DNA of 64,000 bases from Sphaerisporangium perillae (GTDB lineage: Bacteria > Actinomycetota > Actinomycetes > Streptosporangiales > Streptosporangiaceae), in assembly GCF_023276435.1 (NCBI RefSeq), contig NZ_JALLPO010000007.1, positions 171,909 through 235,908 on the forward strand, in the 5' to 3' direction. Under the pieces are notes generated by a model, which did no database searches, was not told the origin of the DNA, and saw nothing but the letters and a program-made list of their open reading frames with translations. Position numbers and translations under genes: made by a program. Of the stretch, positions 16,257-24,987 are shown in pieces (position 1 is the stretch's first letter; each line of letters opens with the position of its first letter).

Positions 16257-17189
16257 ATGAGGTACCGATCGGATCCGGCCCAGATCAGGGGGTCAATCGC
16301 CCCTGTCATCACGCCGTTCACCGCTGACGGCGCGGTCGACCATGACTCGCTGCGCGGCCTTATCCGGTTTCAGCTGGAGTCTGGGTCGCACGGAATCTCT
16401 CTCGGCGGCTCCACCGGCGAACCCAGCGCGCAGTCGGCCGCCGAACGCATAGCCGCGATGCGCACAGTCGCCGCCGAGATCGCCGACCGGGTGCCGTTCC
16501 TGCCCGGCACCGGTTCGCACAAGCTGGACGAGACGCTGGAGATCACCGCTGCCGCGCGGGAACTAGGCGCGGACGCCGCGCTGGTGATCACCCCGTACTA
16601 CGCGCGGCCGACGCAGGAGGCTCTGTACCGCTGGTACGCGACGGTCGCCAGGGAGTTCCCCGACCTGCCGATCGTCGCCTACAACGTCCCCTCGCGCACC
16701 GCCGTCGACCTTGACCCCCACACCGTCCAGCGGCTGTTCGCCGACTTCGACAACTTCGTGGGCGTCAAGGAGACCACCAGGGACTTCGAGCACTTCTCCC
16801 GCGTGCTGCACGCCTGCGGGCGCGACCTACTGGTGTGGTCCGGGATCGAGCTGCTGTGCCTGCCGCTGCTGGCGCTGGGCGGAGCCGGGTTCGTCTCCGC
16901 GGTGGCGAACCTCGCGCCTGCCGCGGTGGCCCGGATGTATGACTTGTGGCAAGCGGGCGAGTTCGACGCGGCCCGCGACATTCATTACGCGCTCCACCCA
17001 CTGGTGGACCTGCTGTTCGTGGAGACCAACCCAGCGCCCGTCAAGTGGGTCCTCGCCCAGCAGGGCCGGATCTCGTCGCCTTACGTGAGACCGCCGCTCG
17101 TCGAGCCGACCCCGGCCGGGCTGGACCGCATCCGCCAGTTGCTCAGCCTGGGCGGCGAACTGACCGAGCAGATAGGAGCCGCTAAGTGA
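16257..17189 (+). CDS. DapA-family (dihydrodipicolinate synthase-like) aldolase
   Basis: A 310-residue class I aldolase-fold protein. The Schiff-base lysine is K171 in NFVGVKETTRDFE and the catalytic tyrosine is Y142 in IVAYNVPSRTAVDL. LGGSTGEPSAQSAAER carries the GxxGE motif that binds the pyruvate carboxylate. GGAAGGAG precedes the ATG at 16257. Its stop overlaps the next GTG start by four bases. In this operon it more likely cleaves or hydrates a 2-oxo acid from ring cleavage than makes lysine; the exact reaction is inferred. It overlaps functionally with the RraA domain upstream. Confidence 0.85.
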   Translation: MRYRSDPAQIRGSIAPVITPFTADGAVDHDSLRGLIRFQLESGSHGISLGGSTGEPSAQSAAERIAAMRTVAAEIADRVPFLPGTGSHKLDETLEITAAARELGADAALVITPYYARPTQEALYRWYATVAREFPDLPIVAYNVPSRTAVDLDPHTVQRLFADFDNFVGVKETTRDFEHFSRVLHACGRDLLVWSGIELLCLPLLALGGAGFVSAVANLAPAAVARMYDLWQAGEFDAARDIHYALHPLVDLLFVETNPAPVKWVLAQQGRISSPYVRPPLVEPTPAGLDRIRQLLSLGGELTEQIGAAK

Positions 17190-18703
17190 GCACGCCGGAA
17201 ACCGCTGTCGCCTCGACTGCACCGGAGGGCCTGCCGGATCGCATCCCGCACTGGATCGGGGGAGAGTACGCCGACGCCTCCGACGGCCACACCTTCGACG
17301 TCGCGGACCCGGTCAGCAACATCCCTTACACGCGCGCCGCGCGTGGCAACGCGGCCGACATCGACCGTGCCGTCGCCGCGGCGGCCGCTGCCTTCCCTGC
17401 CTGGGCGGCGGTCGGCAACCGGGCCCGCGCCACCATCCTGAACCGCGTCGCCGACGCCATTGAGACGCGGCATGATCGCCTCGCCGCGTTCGAAACCTTC
17501 GACACTGGCCTCCCGATCACGCAGGCGCGCGGCCAGGCCCGCCGCGCGGCGGAGAACTTCCGCTACTTTGCCGATGTGATCGTCACGTTGGGCGAGGAGG
17601 CCTTCCGGCAGGGCAGTGAGCAGATCAGCTACGTTGTCCGCCAGCCCGTCGGGGTCGCCGGGCTCATCACCCCGTGGAACACTCCGTTCATGCTGGAAAG
17701 CTGGAAACTGGCTCCGGCCATAGCGGCCGGCTGCACCGTTGTCCTCAAGCCCGCGGAGTGGACGCCGCTATCAGCGTCGCTGTGGCCGGAGATCTTCACA
17801 GAAGCCGGGGTGCCCGCCGGAGTCGTCAACATCGTGCACGGGATCGGCGAGGAGGCCGGGCAGGCGCTGGTCGAGCACCCGAACGCGCCGCTGATCTCCT
17901 TCACCGGCTCCACCGAAACCGGCAGTCACATCATCCGTTCCTCCGCATCGAACCTGAAGATCACCTCGATGGAACTGGGAGGCAAGTCTCCCGTCGTCGT
18001 CTTCGCCGACGCCGACCTGGATGCGGCGCTGGACTCCGTCGTCTTCGGCGTCTTCTCTCTCAACGGCGAACGCTGCACCGCAGGCTCTCGCGTCCTGGTC
18101 GAGCGTCCCGTCTACGAGGAGTTCGCCGCCCGGCTGGCGCAGCGCGCTGCCGCTACCGTGGTCGGGCCGCCCGCCGACCCCGCTACCGAGGTCGGCGCGC
18201 TGGTCCATCCCGAGCACTACGCCCGCGTCCTGAACTACGTGGAGACCGGCCGCAAGGAGGCAACGCTGCTCGCCGGCGGGTGCGCACCTGCCCACCTGCC
18301 TGAGGGCAATTACCTGCAGCCCACGGTGTTCGCCGACGTGCCGCGCGACGCCCGCATCTTCCAGGAAGAGATCTTCGGCCCGGTCGTCGCGGTCGCCCCT
18401 TTCGACAGCGAGCAGGAAGCAGTGGAGCTCGCGAACGCTACCCGGTACGGCCTGGCAGCCTACATCTGGACCAGCAACCTGACCCGCGGCCACCGCATCG
18501 CGCACGCCGTCCAGTCGGGCATGGTCTGGATCAATTCCCACAACGTCCGTGACCTGCGCACCCCGTTCGGCGGCGTGAAAGCCTCAGGGATCGGCCGGGA
18601 GGGCGGTGCCCGCAGCATCGACTTCTACACCGAATCCAAGATCGTCCATCTTGCCCTCGGCCCGGTTCACACCCCGGCGTTCGGGAAGGACGGGCAGAAG
18701 TGA
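17186..18703 (+). CDS. hpaE: Aldehyde dehydrogenase, HpaE-like (5-carboxymethyl-2-hydroxymuconate semialdehyde dehydrogenase)
   Basis: A 505-residue NAD(P)-dependent aldehyde dehydrogenase with the general base E263 in MELGGKSPVVVF, the nucleophile C297 in LNGERCTAGSR and the NAD-binding FTGSTETGS. It is translationally coupled at both ends (GTGA overlaps) to the DapA-like and dioxygenase genes. The family would normally be just 'ALDH'. Its place directly before a homoprotocatechuate 2,3-dioxygenase supports oxidation of the ring-cleavage semialdehyde to the dicarboxylate. Confidence 0.85.
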   Translation: MSTPETAVASTAPEGLPDRIPHWIGGEYADASDGHTFDVADPVSNIPYTRAARGNAADIDRAVAAAAAAFPAWAAVGNRARATILNRVADAIETRHDRLAAFETFDTGLPITQARGQARRAAENFRYFADVIVTLGEEAFRQGSEQISYVVRQPVGVAGLITPWNTPFMLESWKLAPAIAAGCTVVLKPAEWTPLSASLWPEIFTEAGVPAGVVNIVHGIGEEAGQALVEHPNAPLISFTGSTETGSHIIRSSASNLKITSMELGGKSPVVVFADADLDAALDSVVFGVFSLNGERCTAGSRVLVERPVYEEFAARLAQRAAATVVGPPADPATEVGALVHPEHYARVLNYVETGRKEATLLAGGCAPAHLPEGNYLQPTVFADVPRDARIFQEEIFGPVVAVAPFDSEQEAVELANATRYGLAAYIWTSNLTRGHRIAHAVQSGMVWINSHNVRDLRTPFGGVKASGIGREGGARSIDFYTESKIVHLALGPVHTPAFGKDGQK

Positions 18704-19725
18704 ACCGCGCCGTCAGCCCCGAGCCGCCCGATGTCGTCCGGTCCGCCTACACCCAGCTAGTCGTCACCGACCTGGCGCGTGCCCGCGAGTTCTGGGTGGA
18801 CCTGCTAGGCCTGCACGTTGAGCACGAGGATGCCGGAACCCTCTGCCTGCGCGGCCACGACGAGCTCACCCACCACAACCTGGTCCTGGTGCAGGGCCGA
18901 GAGGCGGCCCTGCACCATCTCGCCTACCGGGTGCGCACCCCGGCGGACGTTGACAAGGCGGAGGCGTACTTCAGGTTCCACGGCCGCCCGGTCCGGCGCG
19001 TCACGGCCGGTAAGGGCACCCCCGGCGTGGGTGACGCCGTGCGGGTGCTGGACCCGCTCGGCTTCCCCGTCGAGTTCTTCCACTCCATCGAGCGCGGCGA
19101 GCGGCTCATCCAGCGCTACGACCTGCACCGCGGCGCGCACATAACGCGGCTCGACCACTTCAACATCTGCACCCCCGACATCCCCGCTGCCTACGCCTAC
19201 TACACCGCGCTCGGCTTCGGCTGTTCGGAGACCATCGAGGGCGACGAGCACGAGCTGTACGCGGCCTGGATGTACCGCAAGCAGACCGTCCACGACGTCG
19301 CCTTCACCAGCGGCGCCGGTCCCCGGCTACACCACCTCGGCATGGCGGCCCACGAATCCCACCAGGTGCTCCGCATCGCCGATGTCATCGGCTCGCTTAA
19401 CCTCGAGCACCACATCGAGCGCGGTCCGGGCCGCCACGGCGTCTCCAACGCCTTCTACGTCTACCTCCGTGACCCCGACGGGCACCGCGTCGAGATCTAC
19501 ACCTCCGATTACTACACCGGCGACCCCGACCACCAGACCTACCGCTGGAACGTCCACGACGACCGGCGCCGCGACTTCTGGGGAAACGCCGTCATCGAGT
19601 CCTGGTACAAGGAAGCCACCCCTGTCCTCGACCTCGACGGGGCCGTGCAGCCCACCACCGATACCTTGCTCGATGAGTCGGACGTCACGGTGGTCCCCAC
19701 GGTCGGCGCCGACGGCCTGGGCTGA
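18700..19725 (+). CDS. hpaD: Homoprotocatechuate (3,4-dihydroxyphenylacetate) 2,3-dioxygenase
   Basis: A 341-residue type I extradiol dioxygenase made of two vicinal-oxygen-chelate modules. The metal ligands are H153 (RLDHFNIC), H212 (LHHLGMAAHES) and E265 (GHRVEIYTSDYY). This spacing is the same as in the Brevibacterium enzyme (155/214/267). It cleaves the catechol ring of homoprotocatechuate next to the hydroxyls, using Fe(II) or Mn(II) and oxygen. The start overlaps the stop of the dehydrogenase gene. It is last in the operon and is followed by a strong hairpin terminator. Confidence 0.9.
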   Translation: MNRAVSPEPPDVVRSAYTQLVVTDLARAREFWVDLLGLHVEHEDAGTLCLRGHDELTHHNLVLVQGREAALHHLAYRVRTPADVDKAEAYFRFHGRPVRRVTAGKGTPGVGDAVRVLDPLGFPVEFFHSIERGERLIQRYDLHRGAHITRLDHFNICTPDIPAAYAYYTALGFGCSETIEGDEHELYAAWMYRKQTVHDVAFTSGAGPRLHHLGMAAHESHQVLRIADVIGSLNLEHHIERGPGRHGVSNAFYVYLRDPDGHRVEIYTSDYYTGDPDHQTYRWNVHDDRRRDFWGNAVIESWYKEATPVLDLDGAVQPTTDTLLDESDVTVVPTVGADGLG

Positions 19726-19747
19726 CGCGTGCGGGTCTAAGGTCGGG

Positions 19748-19776
19748 TGGCCCGGGGGAATCGCACCCCCGGGCCA
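19748..19776 (+). terminator. Terminator hairpin after catabolic operon
   Basis: TGGCCCGGGGG (19748-19758) and CCCCCGGGCCA (19766-19776) are perfect 11-bp arms around a seven-base loop, 22 bases past the dioxygenase stop. No T-tract follows. Confidence 0.8.
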
Positions 19777-19993
19777 TGAACCAGGGTGCGACCTTGTGGA
19801 GCAGCCAGTTCTGCTTGATGCCGTTGCGCTGGACAGGTCCTGCAGGATCAGCAGGTGCCACTGCTCGTTGTCCTGATCGGATCTCGCTTCCACGATGCGC
19901 TCGAACACTCGCTTGGCCAGCGCGGAAACGGGGAACCGCGGAAGAAGGTCTGCCTTGGCCCTCCGACAGGCGTCGACTGGGCCAGGGCGATGT

Positions 19994-20908
19994 CTACCGC
20001 GTGTCGACCGCGTACTCGGAGAGGCAGCGGACCAGGGCACTGCGTGTCAGGCGAGTTCCGAGCACCGCAGTACCGGTGCCACCGGCAGCGGTACGCGTCG
20101 CGATGCCCATCGCCAATGGCGTCGGGCCGGCCTGGATCGACAGGAAGCGGATCCGCGGAAAGCGCTCCCGGACTGCGCCGGTCACGAGGAGGGCCGGAAC
20201 GAGGGCGAGGCCGAGTCCGGCCTGCACCAGTCCGAGGATCGTCCCTGTACTTCCACTCTCGAACGCGATATGAGGGGCGGCCGGCCAGGACCGTAGGAAG
20301 GGGTCGAGATGATGTCGAACGCCGCCTGCCTTGGGAAGCAACAGCGGGAACCCGAACAGCTGCTCGACTTCGATGGAGGAAGCGAGGACCGCCGGCGACG
20401 TCGAGCCCACGGCGGCGAGGATCTCGCTGCGAAGCACGGGCTCGAAGGGCGTCCCCTCAGGCACCGCGGACTCCGCCATCACCGCGACGTCGACGATGCC
20501 GCGTGACATGAGGGCCAGCAGCTCACCGGAGCTCGCCTCGACCAGCTGGATCTCGGTGTGAGGGGTGACTGTACCTCTCTCGACGAGAAGCTCGGCGAAG
20601 AGCGAAGCGGCGATCATCGGCGTCGCACCGATCGCGACGACCCTGCGCCGACCGGCGCTTCGCGCAACGGCGACGGCGTCGGCATACATGGCCAACAGGC
20701 CACGGGCCTGGGGCAGGAACTCCCGGCCCGCCGCAGTCAGGGCCAACGGCGAGGACGACCTGTCGAACAGTTCGAGCCCCAGCTCGGTCTCGATGCGTTT
20801 CACCAGTTGACTCAGGGCCGGCTGCGAGACATGCAGCCTGCGCGCAGCGGCGCTGATCGTCCGTTCGTCCGACACGGTCACCAGCACCTCGAGATGCCGA
20901 AGATCCAT
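19994..20908 (-). CDS. LysR-family transcriptional regulator
   Basis: A 304-residue LysR regulator starting MDLRHLEVLVTVSDERTISAAARRLHVSQPALSQLVKRIETELGLELFDRS, a classical N-terminal winged helix. The periplasmic-binding-protein-like effector domain follows (about residues 90-290). GGAGGAG precedes the ATG at 20908. It is divergent from the YfcC-type transporter gene, with an inverted repeat in between, and is the likely activator of the transporter/esterase pair. The effector is unknown. Confidence 0.9.
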   Translation of the reverse strand: MDLRHLEVLVTVSDERTISAAARRLHVSQPALSQLVKRIETELGLELFDRSSSPLALTAAGREFLPQARGLLAMYADAVAVARSAGRRRVVAIGATPMIAASLFAELLVERGTVTPHTEIQLVEASSGELLALMSRGIVDVAVMAESAVPEGTPFEPVLRSEILAAVGSTSPAVLASSIEVEQLFGFPLLLPKAGGVRHHLDPFLRSWPAAPHIAFESGSTGTILGLVQAGLGLALVPALLVTGAVRERFPRIRFLSIQAGPTPLAMGIATRTAAGGTGTAVLGTRLTRSALVRCLSEYAVDTR

Positions 20909-20917
20909 TCCCGCTCC

Positions 20918-20941
20918 TCCCATTCAACCGATCGAATGGGA
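20918..20941. promoter_or_regulatory. Inverted repeat in the LysR/transporter divergent promoter
   Basis: TCCCATTC (20918-20925) and GAATGGGA (20934-20941) are perfect 8-bp arms with an 8-base spacer. They begin ten bases upstream of the LysR start. A related CTATTCAAG follows at 20943. This fits LysR-type autoregulation and activation. Confidence 0.5.
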
Positions 20942-21025
20942 CCTATTCAAGTATTGGACCTTCCCTATGTTCAAGGTCGTGGGGCACCGTTGACCGACCA
21001 GCCCACAGCTCACAACGAGGTCACC

Positions 21026-22420
21026 GTGACGGACACAGCCACCAAGCCACCAGGGATCGCACGACGACGCTGGGCCATGCCCAACCTCCTGACTCTCCTG
21101 CTCTGGATCCTGCTCGCGTGCGCCATCGCGACGTACATCGTCCCAGCAGGCGCGTTCGAGGTCGGCGAGCGGAACACGATCATCCCCGGGACGTACGGGT
21201 CTCTGCCGAAGTCCCCGGTCTCGCCCATCGCACTGCTCGCGTCACTGCACATCGGGCTCGTCGATTCCGCATCGATCATCTTCGGCGTGCTCGTCACGGG
21301 CGGTGCGCTCGCCGTGCTGGGCGCCACCGGTACGGTGTCCGGGGCCATCGGGAGGCTCGCCGCGCGCACCTCGCTCAACCGGTACGTGCTGGCCACCGCG
21401 GTGATGGTGTTCTTCGGTGTCACCGCGGCAACGGGCACGATCACCTCAGAGGTGGTGGCCTTCATCCCCGTGGGTCTGATGATCGCCCGGGCCCTCGGCC
21501 TCAAGCCCGTCACCGGCCTCATGATCGTGCTCTTGCCGAACACCGCGGGATACTCCGCCTCGTTCCTCAACCCTTCCTCGCTCGCCCTCGCTCAGCGGAT
21601 CTCCGGCCTGCCCGTTTTCTCAGGCATCGGCTACCGAGTAGCGCTTTTCCTGGTGTTCCTCGCGGTCACCGTCATCTTCGTGCTGCTCGACATCCGCCGG
21701 ACGTTGCGTACGGCCGACCCGAACAGTGATCGACAGGAACTGGTCGACGACGACGGCGACACGGAGCGGCCGGAGTTCGGACGGCGCCACAAGCTCGCGT
21801 TGGCCGCATTCGCCGCCGTCCTGGCCCTGTTCGTTGTCGGCACCGCCACGCTCTCGTGGGGCGTCGAGGAGATGGCCGGCTGCTTCTTCCTGATCGCACT
21901 GATCACGGCCGTGATCTTCCGGATGACTCCCTCGAAGACGTTCGAACACTTCGTCGACGGCATGAAGTCGCTCGTGTTCGTCACGCTGGTCATCGGGGTG
22001 GCTCGTGCGATCACAGTCGTCCTGCAGGAGGGCCGGATCCTCGACACCCTCGTCTACGCGTTGGGCAACCTCGTCTCGCCGCTGCCCGCCGGGGGCGGCG
22101 CGCTCGCATTGCTCGCGACCGGCGGCATCGTCAACTTCTTCGTGGGGTCCGGCACCGGTCAGGCCGCCTTGACCATTCCCATCATCGCTCCTCTGACCGA
22201 CCTTATGGGGTTGTCCCGTCAGCTCGGGGTGCTCAGCTTCCAGCTCAGTGACGGCATCACCAACATGCTCTTCCCGACCTCGTCCGTCCTGATGGCGGGC
22301 CTCGCCCTGGCAGGAGTGTCCTTTGGCAGATGGGTCCGCGTCGTCGCCCCTTACCTCGCGGTCATGGCCATGCTCGCCGCAGCCGCGATGATCGTCGGCA
22401 TCATGATTGGATACCGGTGA
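21026..22420 (+). CDS. YfcC-type/C4-dicarboxylate-like membrane transporter
   Basis: A 464-residue integral membrane protein with about 11-12 hydrophobic segments. It opens with NLLTLLLWILLACAIATYIVPAGAF and has the YfcC-like blocks GVTAATGTITSEVVAFIPVGLMIARALG, TLVIGVARAITVVLQEGRILDTLV and FFVGSGTGQAALTIPIIAPLTDLMGLSRQ. These resemble the IT-superfamily transporters of dicarboxylates, amino acids or peptides. The GTG at 21026 has GAGG five bases upstream; a TTG at 20990 is possible. It is coupled to the downstream esterase gene, which starts one base after its stop. The substrate is probably the compound the esterase acts on (inference). Confidence 0.8.
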   Translation: MTDTATKPPGIARRRWAMPNLLTLLLWILLACAIATYIVPAGAFEVGERNTIIPGTYGSLPKSPVSPIALLASLHIGLVDSASIIFGVLVTGGALAVLGATGTVSGAIGRLAARTSLNRYVLATAVMVFFGVTAATGTITSEVVAFIPVGLMIARALGLKPVTGLMIVLLPNTAGYSASFLNPSSLALAQRISGLPVFSGIGYRVALFLVFLAVTVIFVLLDIRRTLRTADPNSDRQELVDDDGDTERPEFGRRHKLALAAFAAVLALFVVGTATLSWGVEEMAGCFFLIALITAVIFRMTPSKTFEHFVDGMKSLVFVTLVIGVARAITVVLQEGRILDTLVYALGNLVSPLPAGGGALALLATGGIVNFFVGSGTGQAALTIPIIAPLTDLMGLSRQLGVLSFQLSDGITNMLFPTSSVLMAGLALAGVSFGRWVRVVAPYLAVMAMLAAAAMIVGIMIGYR

Positions 22421-22421
22421 A

Positions 22422-23321
22422 GTGACCCGCTTCCGTTACCGGCAACTGGAGCTCCGGGACAGCCCGGCCGAGCAGTTCGTCGAGCTGTACACGAATCTCG
22501 TCTACCGTCAGACCGACGGAGGCTCGCTGCTCCCGGGGGGTCGCCAGCTCCGCTACGACTTCCTGAAACCGCAATCTGACGTGCCCACACCGCTCGTGGT
22601 CTTCTTCAAGGGCGGCGGGTTCCGCACGGTGCATCGCGCCCGATACCTTCCGGCCCTGATGGCCCTTGCGCGAACCGGAACCGCCGTCGCCAGCGTCGAG
22701 TACCGCACTAGCAACGAGTGCCGCTTCCCCGGGCAGGTCGAGGACGCCAAGGCTGCCGTCCGCTACTTCCGCCGTAATGCCGCCCAGCTGAATCTCGCGC
22801 CGCAGGCGATCGCCGCGTGGGGCAACTCGGCGGGCGGCACCGTGGCAACCGTCCTCGGCGCGACCAACGGCCAGGACCCCGCCGACGACGGGCACCACGG
22901 TCCGTCCATCGACTCGAGTGTGTGCGCAGTGGCCGACTGGTACGGCGTCGTCGATGCCCGGCGTGTCGCCGAGGGCACGGATGCGGATGCGGAGACGGTG
23001 CTTCGCACCCTCCTCGGGCCACACGACCCGGACGACAACCCGTGGTTCGAGCCGGCGACCTACCTCGGCCCATGTACCCCACCGATGCTGCTCGTGCACG
23101 GCGACGACGACAAGGTCGTCGACATCTCGCAGAGTGACTCGCTTGCTCGGGAACTCGAGCGTCGAGCGCTGCCGTACGAGTACCTCGTGGTGCGGGGTGC
23201 CGGTCACAGTTTCCGCGACATCAGCACGAGGAGCGATGCGCTGCAAGCGACGTGTGACTTCTTGCGCCGCAATCTCGACGACGCGATGGGACCAGATGAC
23301 GACCCTGAACCTACGGATTAA
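22422..23321 (+). CDS. Alpha/beta hydrolase (esterase/lipase, BD-FAE-like)
   Basis: A 299-residue hydrolase of the carboxylesterase-like group. The oxyanion segment is VVFFKGGGFR, where many relatives have HGGG. The nucleophile is S136 in AAWGNSAGGTVA, the acid lies in LLVHGDDDKVVD, and the histidine is in VRGAGHSFRD. It sits immediately behind the transporter gene and is probably in its operon. Its last six codons and stop lie inside a 20-bp-scale sequence identical to part of tRNA-Lys(UUU), so the C-terminus may have been rewritten by a recombination event. Confidence 0.82.
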   Translation: MTRFRYRQLELRDSPAEQFVELYTNLVYRQTDGGSLLPGGRQLRYDFLKPQSDVPTPLVVFFKGGGFRTVHRARYLPALMALARTGTAVASVEYRTSNECRFPGQVEDAKAAVRYFRRNAAQLNLAPQAIAAWGNSAGGTVATVLGATNGQDPADDGHHGPSIDSSVCAVADWYGVVDARRVAEGTDADAETVLRTLLGPHDPDDNPWFEPATYLGPCTPPMLLVHGDDDKVVDISQSDSLARELERRALPYEYLVVRGAGHSFRDISTRSDALQATCDFLRRNLDDAMGPDDDPEPTD

Positions 23322-23322
23322 A
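23302..23322 (+). repeat. 21-bp copy of the tRNA-Lys anticodon/T-arm core (att-like)
   Basis: Bases 23302-23322 are identical to 40571-40591, which is the anticodon loop to T-arm part of the tRNA-Lys(UUU) gene in antisense. Flanking bases differ at both ends. This is the part of tRNAs commonly used as an integrase core. However, the acceptor-stem half expected at a simple attL is absent, so its status as an attachment site is uncertain. Confidence 0.55.
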
Positions 23323-23406
23323 GAAGACGATTTGATCGAGGTCCAGGGTTTCGACCTGGAGATGCTGTGTCCGTAGACGTTCACCGAGGTCCGCCGTCGT
23401 GGGCAC

Positions 23407-23438
23407 CCTTGGCTGTACTGATCGCTGTACAGCCAAGG
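23407..23438. terminator. Hairpin downstream of the esterase gene
   Basis: CCTTGGCTGTAC (23407-23418) and GTACAGCCAAGG (23427-23438) are perfect 12-bp arms with an 8-base loop. It is the likely terminator of the transporter/esterase operon, about 85 bases past the stop. Confidence 0.65.
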
Positions 23439-23586
23439 CACTATCAGTCACCGCGTTTCCGTTGACCGCTTGAATCCGGAAGCAAAGAGCGCCCATTACG
23501 TTACCCTCGGCTCTTTTCCACATACTTGACCGTTGCTTAGCCGCTCGACTCGGGTAATGCACCGCTCGCGCGGATAATGCGTACAT

Positions 23587-24741
23587 ATGACTTTCGCAGC
23601 GTACCAAGATGAGCTGTACGCCCAGGGACAGACCGGCCACCAGCCGCCGTATCCCATGACATTTGCGGAGCTAGAGGAGAAGGCGTCGGCCGCGATGAGG
23701 CCGAAGGTCTGGGGGTATGTGGCCGGCGGCGCCGGTGATGAGCACACCCAGCGGGCCAACTGCGAGGCGTTCAAGCGCTGGGGCTTGTATCCGCGCATGC
23801 TGGTCGCCCCTACCGAACGTGACATGTCGATCGAGTTGTTCGGGATGAAGTTGCCCACGCCGGTGTTTATGGCGCCCATCGGGGTGATCGGGGTGTGTGC
23901 CCAAGATGAACACGGCGACCTTGCATGCGCGCGAGCCTCCGTTCGGACGGGCGTTCCGTTTTTCGCGGCGACCCTTTCAGCGGATCCGATGGAAGACGTG
24001 GCTGCGGCGCTCGGCGATACGCCCGGCTTCTTCCAGCTCTACACACCGCCGGATCGGGACCTGGCCGCGAGCCTGGTGCACCGCGCCGAGGCGGCGGGTT
24101 TCAAGGGCATCGCCGTCACCCTCGACACCTGGGTCACCGGCTGGCGGCCCCGAGACCTGCGCGGCTCGAACTACCCACAGGTGCCCAGCGGATGCCTGAC
24201 CAACTACACCAGCGACCCGGTGTTCCGGAAGAGACTGCAGCCCGGCGAGGATGCCACCGAGGTGGCGGTGCGCACGTTGCCGATCTTCGGTGGACCGTTC
24301 AGGTGGGACGACCTGGACTGGCTACGGTCGCAGACCAGGCTGCCGCTGATGCTCAAAGGCATCTGCCACCCCGACGACGTTCGTCGCGCCAAAGACCACG
24401 GCGCAGACGCCATCTACTGTTCCAACCACGGCGGACGGCAAGCCAACGGAGGACTGACCACCTTGGAGTGCCTGCCCGACGTGCTCGAAGCCGCTGACGG
24501 GCTGCCGGTCCTGTTCGACTCGGGTGTGCGCAGCGGCGCCGACATCATCAAGGCGCTAGCGTTGGGTGCCACCGCGGTGGGGATCGGTCGCCCGTACGCA
24601 TACGCGCTGGCAGTAGGCGGCGTCGACGCTGTCGTGCACGTGCTGCGCTCCATGCTCGCTGAAGCGGACCTGATCATGGCGGTCGACGGGTATCCCACCC
24701 TCAAGGACCTCACGCCTGAGGCGCTGCGCCTCGTGGGATGA
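23587..24741 (+). CDS. FMN-dependent alpha-hydroxy acid oxidase (lactate 2-monooxygenase-like)
   Basis: A 384-residue TIM-barrel flavoenzyme. The FMN and catalytic segments are FMAPIGVIGVC, FFQLYTPPDRDL, LPLMLKGICHPDDV and the signature YCSNHGGRQANGG, whose His is the base and whose Arg binds the carboxylate. These are followed by VLFDSGVRSGADIIKALALGATAVGIGRPYAYALA. The family oxidises L-lactate or related 2-hydroxy acids with oxygen. The longer N-terminus (PMTFAELEEKASAAMRPKVWGYVAGGAGDE) favours the lactate 2-monooxygenase subgroup. It appears monocistronic. Confidence 0.88.
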   Translation: MTFAAYQDELYAQGQTGHQPPYPMTFAELEEKASAAMRPKVWGYVAGGAGDEHTQRANCEAFKRWGLYPRMLVAPTERDMSIELFGMKLPTPVFMAPIGVIGVCAQDEHGDLACARASVRTGVPFFAATLSADPMEDVAAALGDTPGFFQLYTPPDRDLAASLVHRAEAAGFKGIAVTLDTWVTGWRPRDLRGSNYPQVPSGCLTNYTSDPVFRKRLQPGEDATEVAVRTLPIFGGPFRWDDLDWLRSQTRLPLMLKGICHPDDVRRAKDHGADAIYCSNHGGRQANGGLTTLECLPDVLEAADGLPVLFDSGVRSGADIIKALALGATAVGIGRPYAYALAVGGVDAVVHVLRSMLAEADLIMAVDGYPTLKDLTPEALRLVG

Positions 24742-24987
24742 CCGGTCCCGCGCCTAGCCTGGCCCCCGTCGGTGTTGTCCAGGTCAAAGAGCGCAAGCCG
24801 TTGCACAGAGCGATCTTATGAGGCTGTACCTCCGAGACTGCCAGCCTCCGCGGCAGCTGCCCGAGGATCGGCGAGGATCCCTGCAGGAGAGCGCTTCGGC
24901 CGCGCAACGGCGGATCGTGATCCATACCTGGGCCACGTCTTTGCCCCTGAGCGCGCTGGAGGACGCCCGTAGCCGGCCCGCCCGGGG

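Noticed and set aside
19777..19993. Minus-strand stretch reading LPRFPVSALAKRVFERIVEARSDQDNEQWHLL
   Set aside because: It looks protein-like and may be a gene remnant between the terminator and the LysR gene, but I cannot name a family and there is no start or ribosome site.
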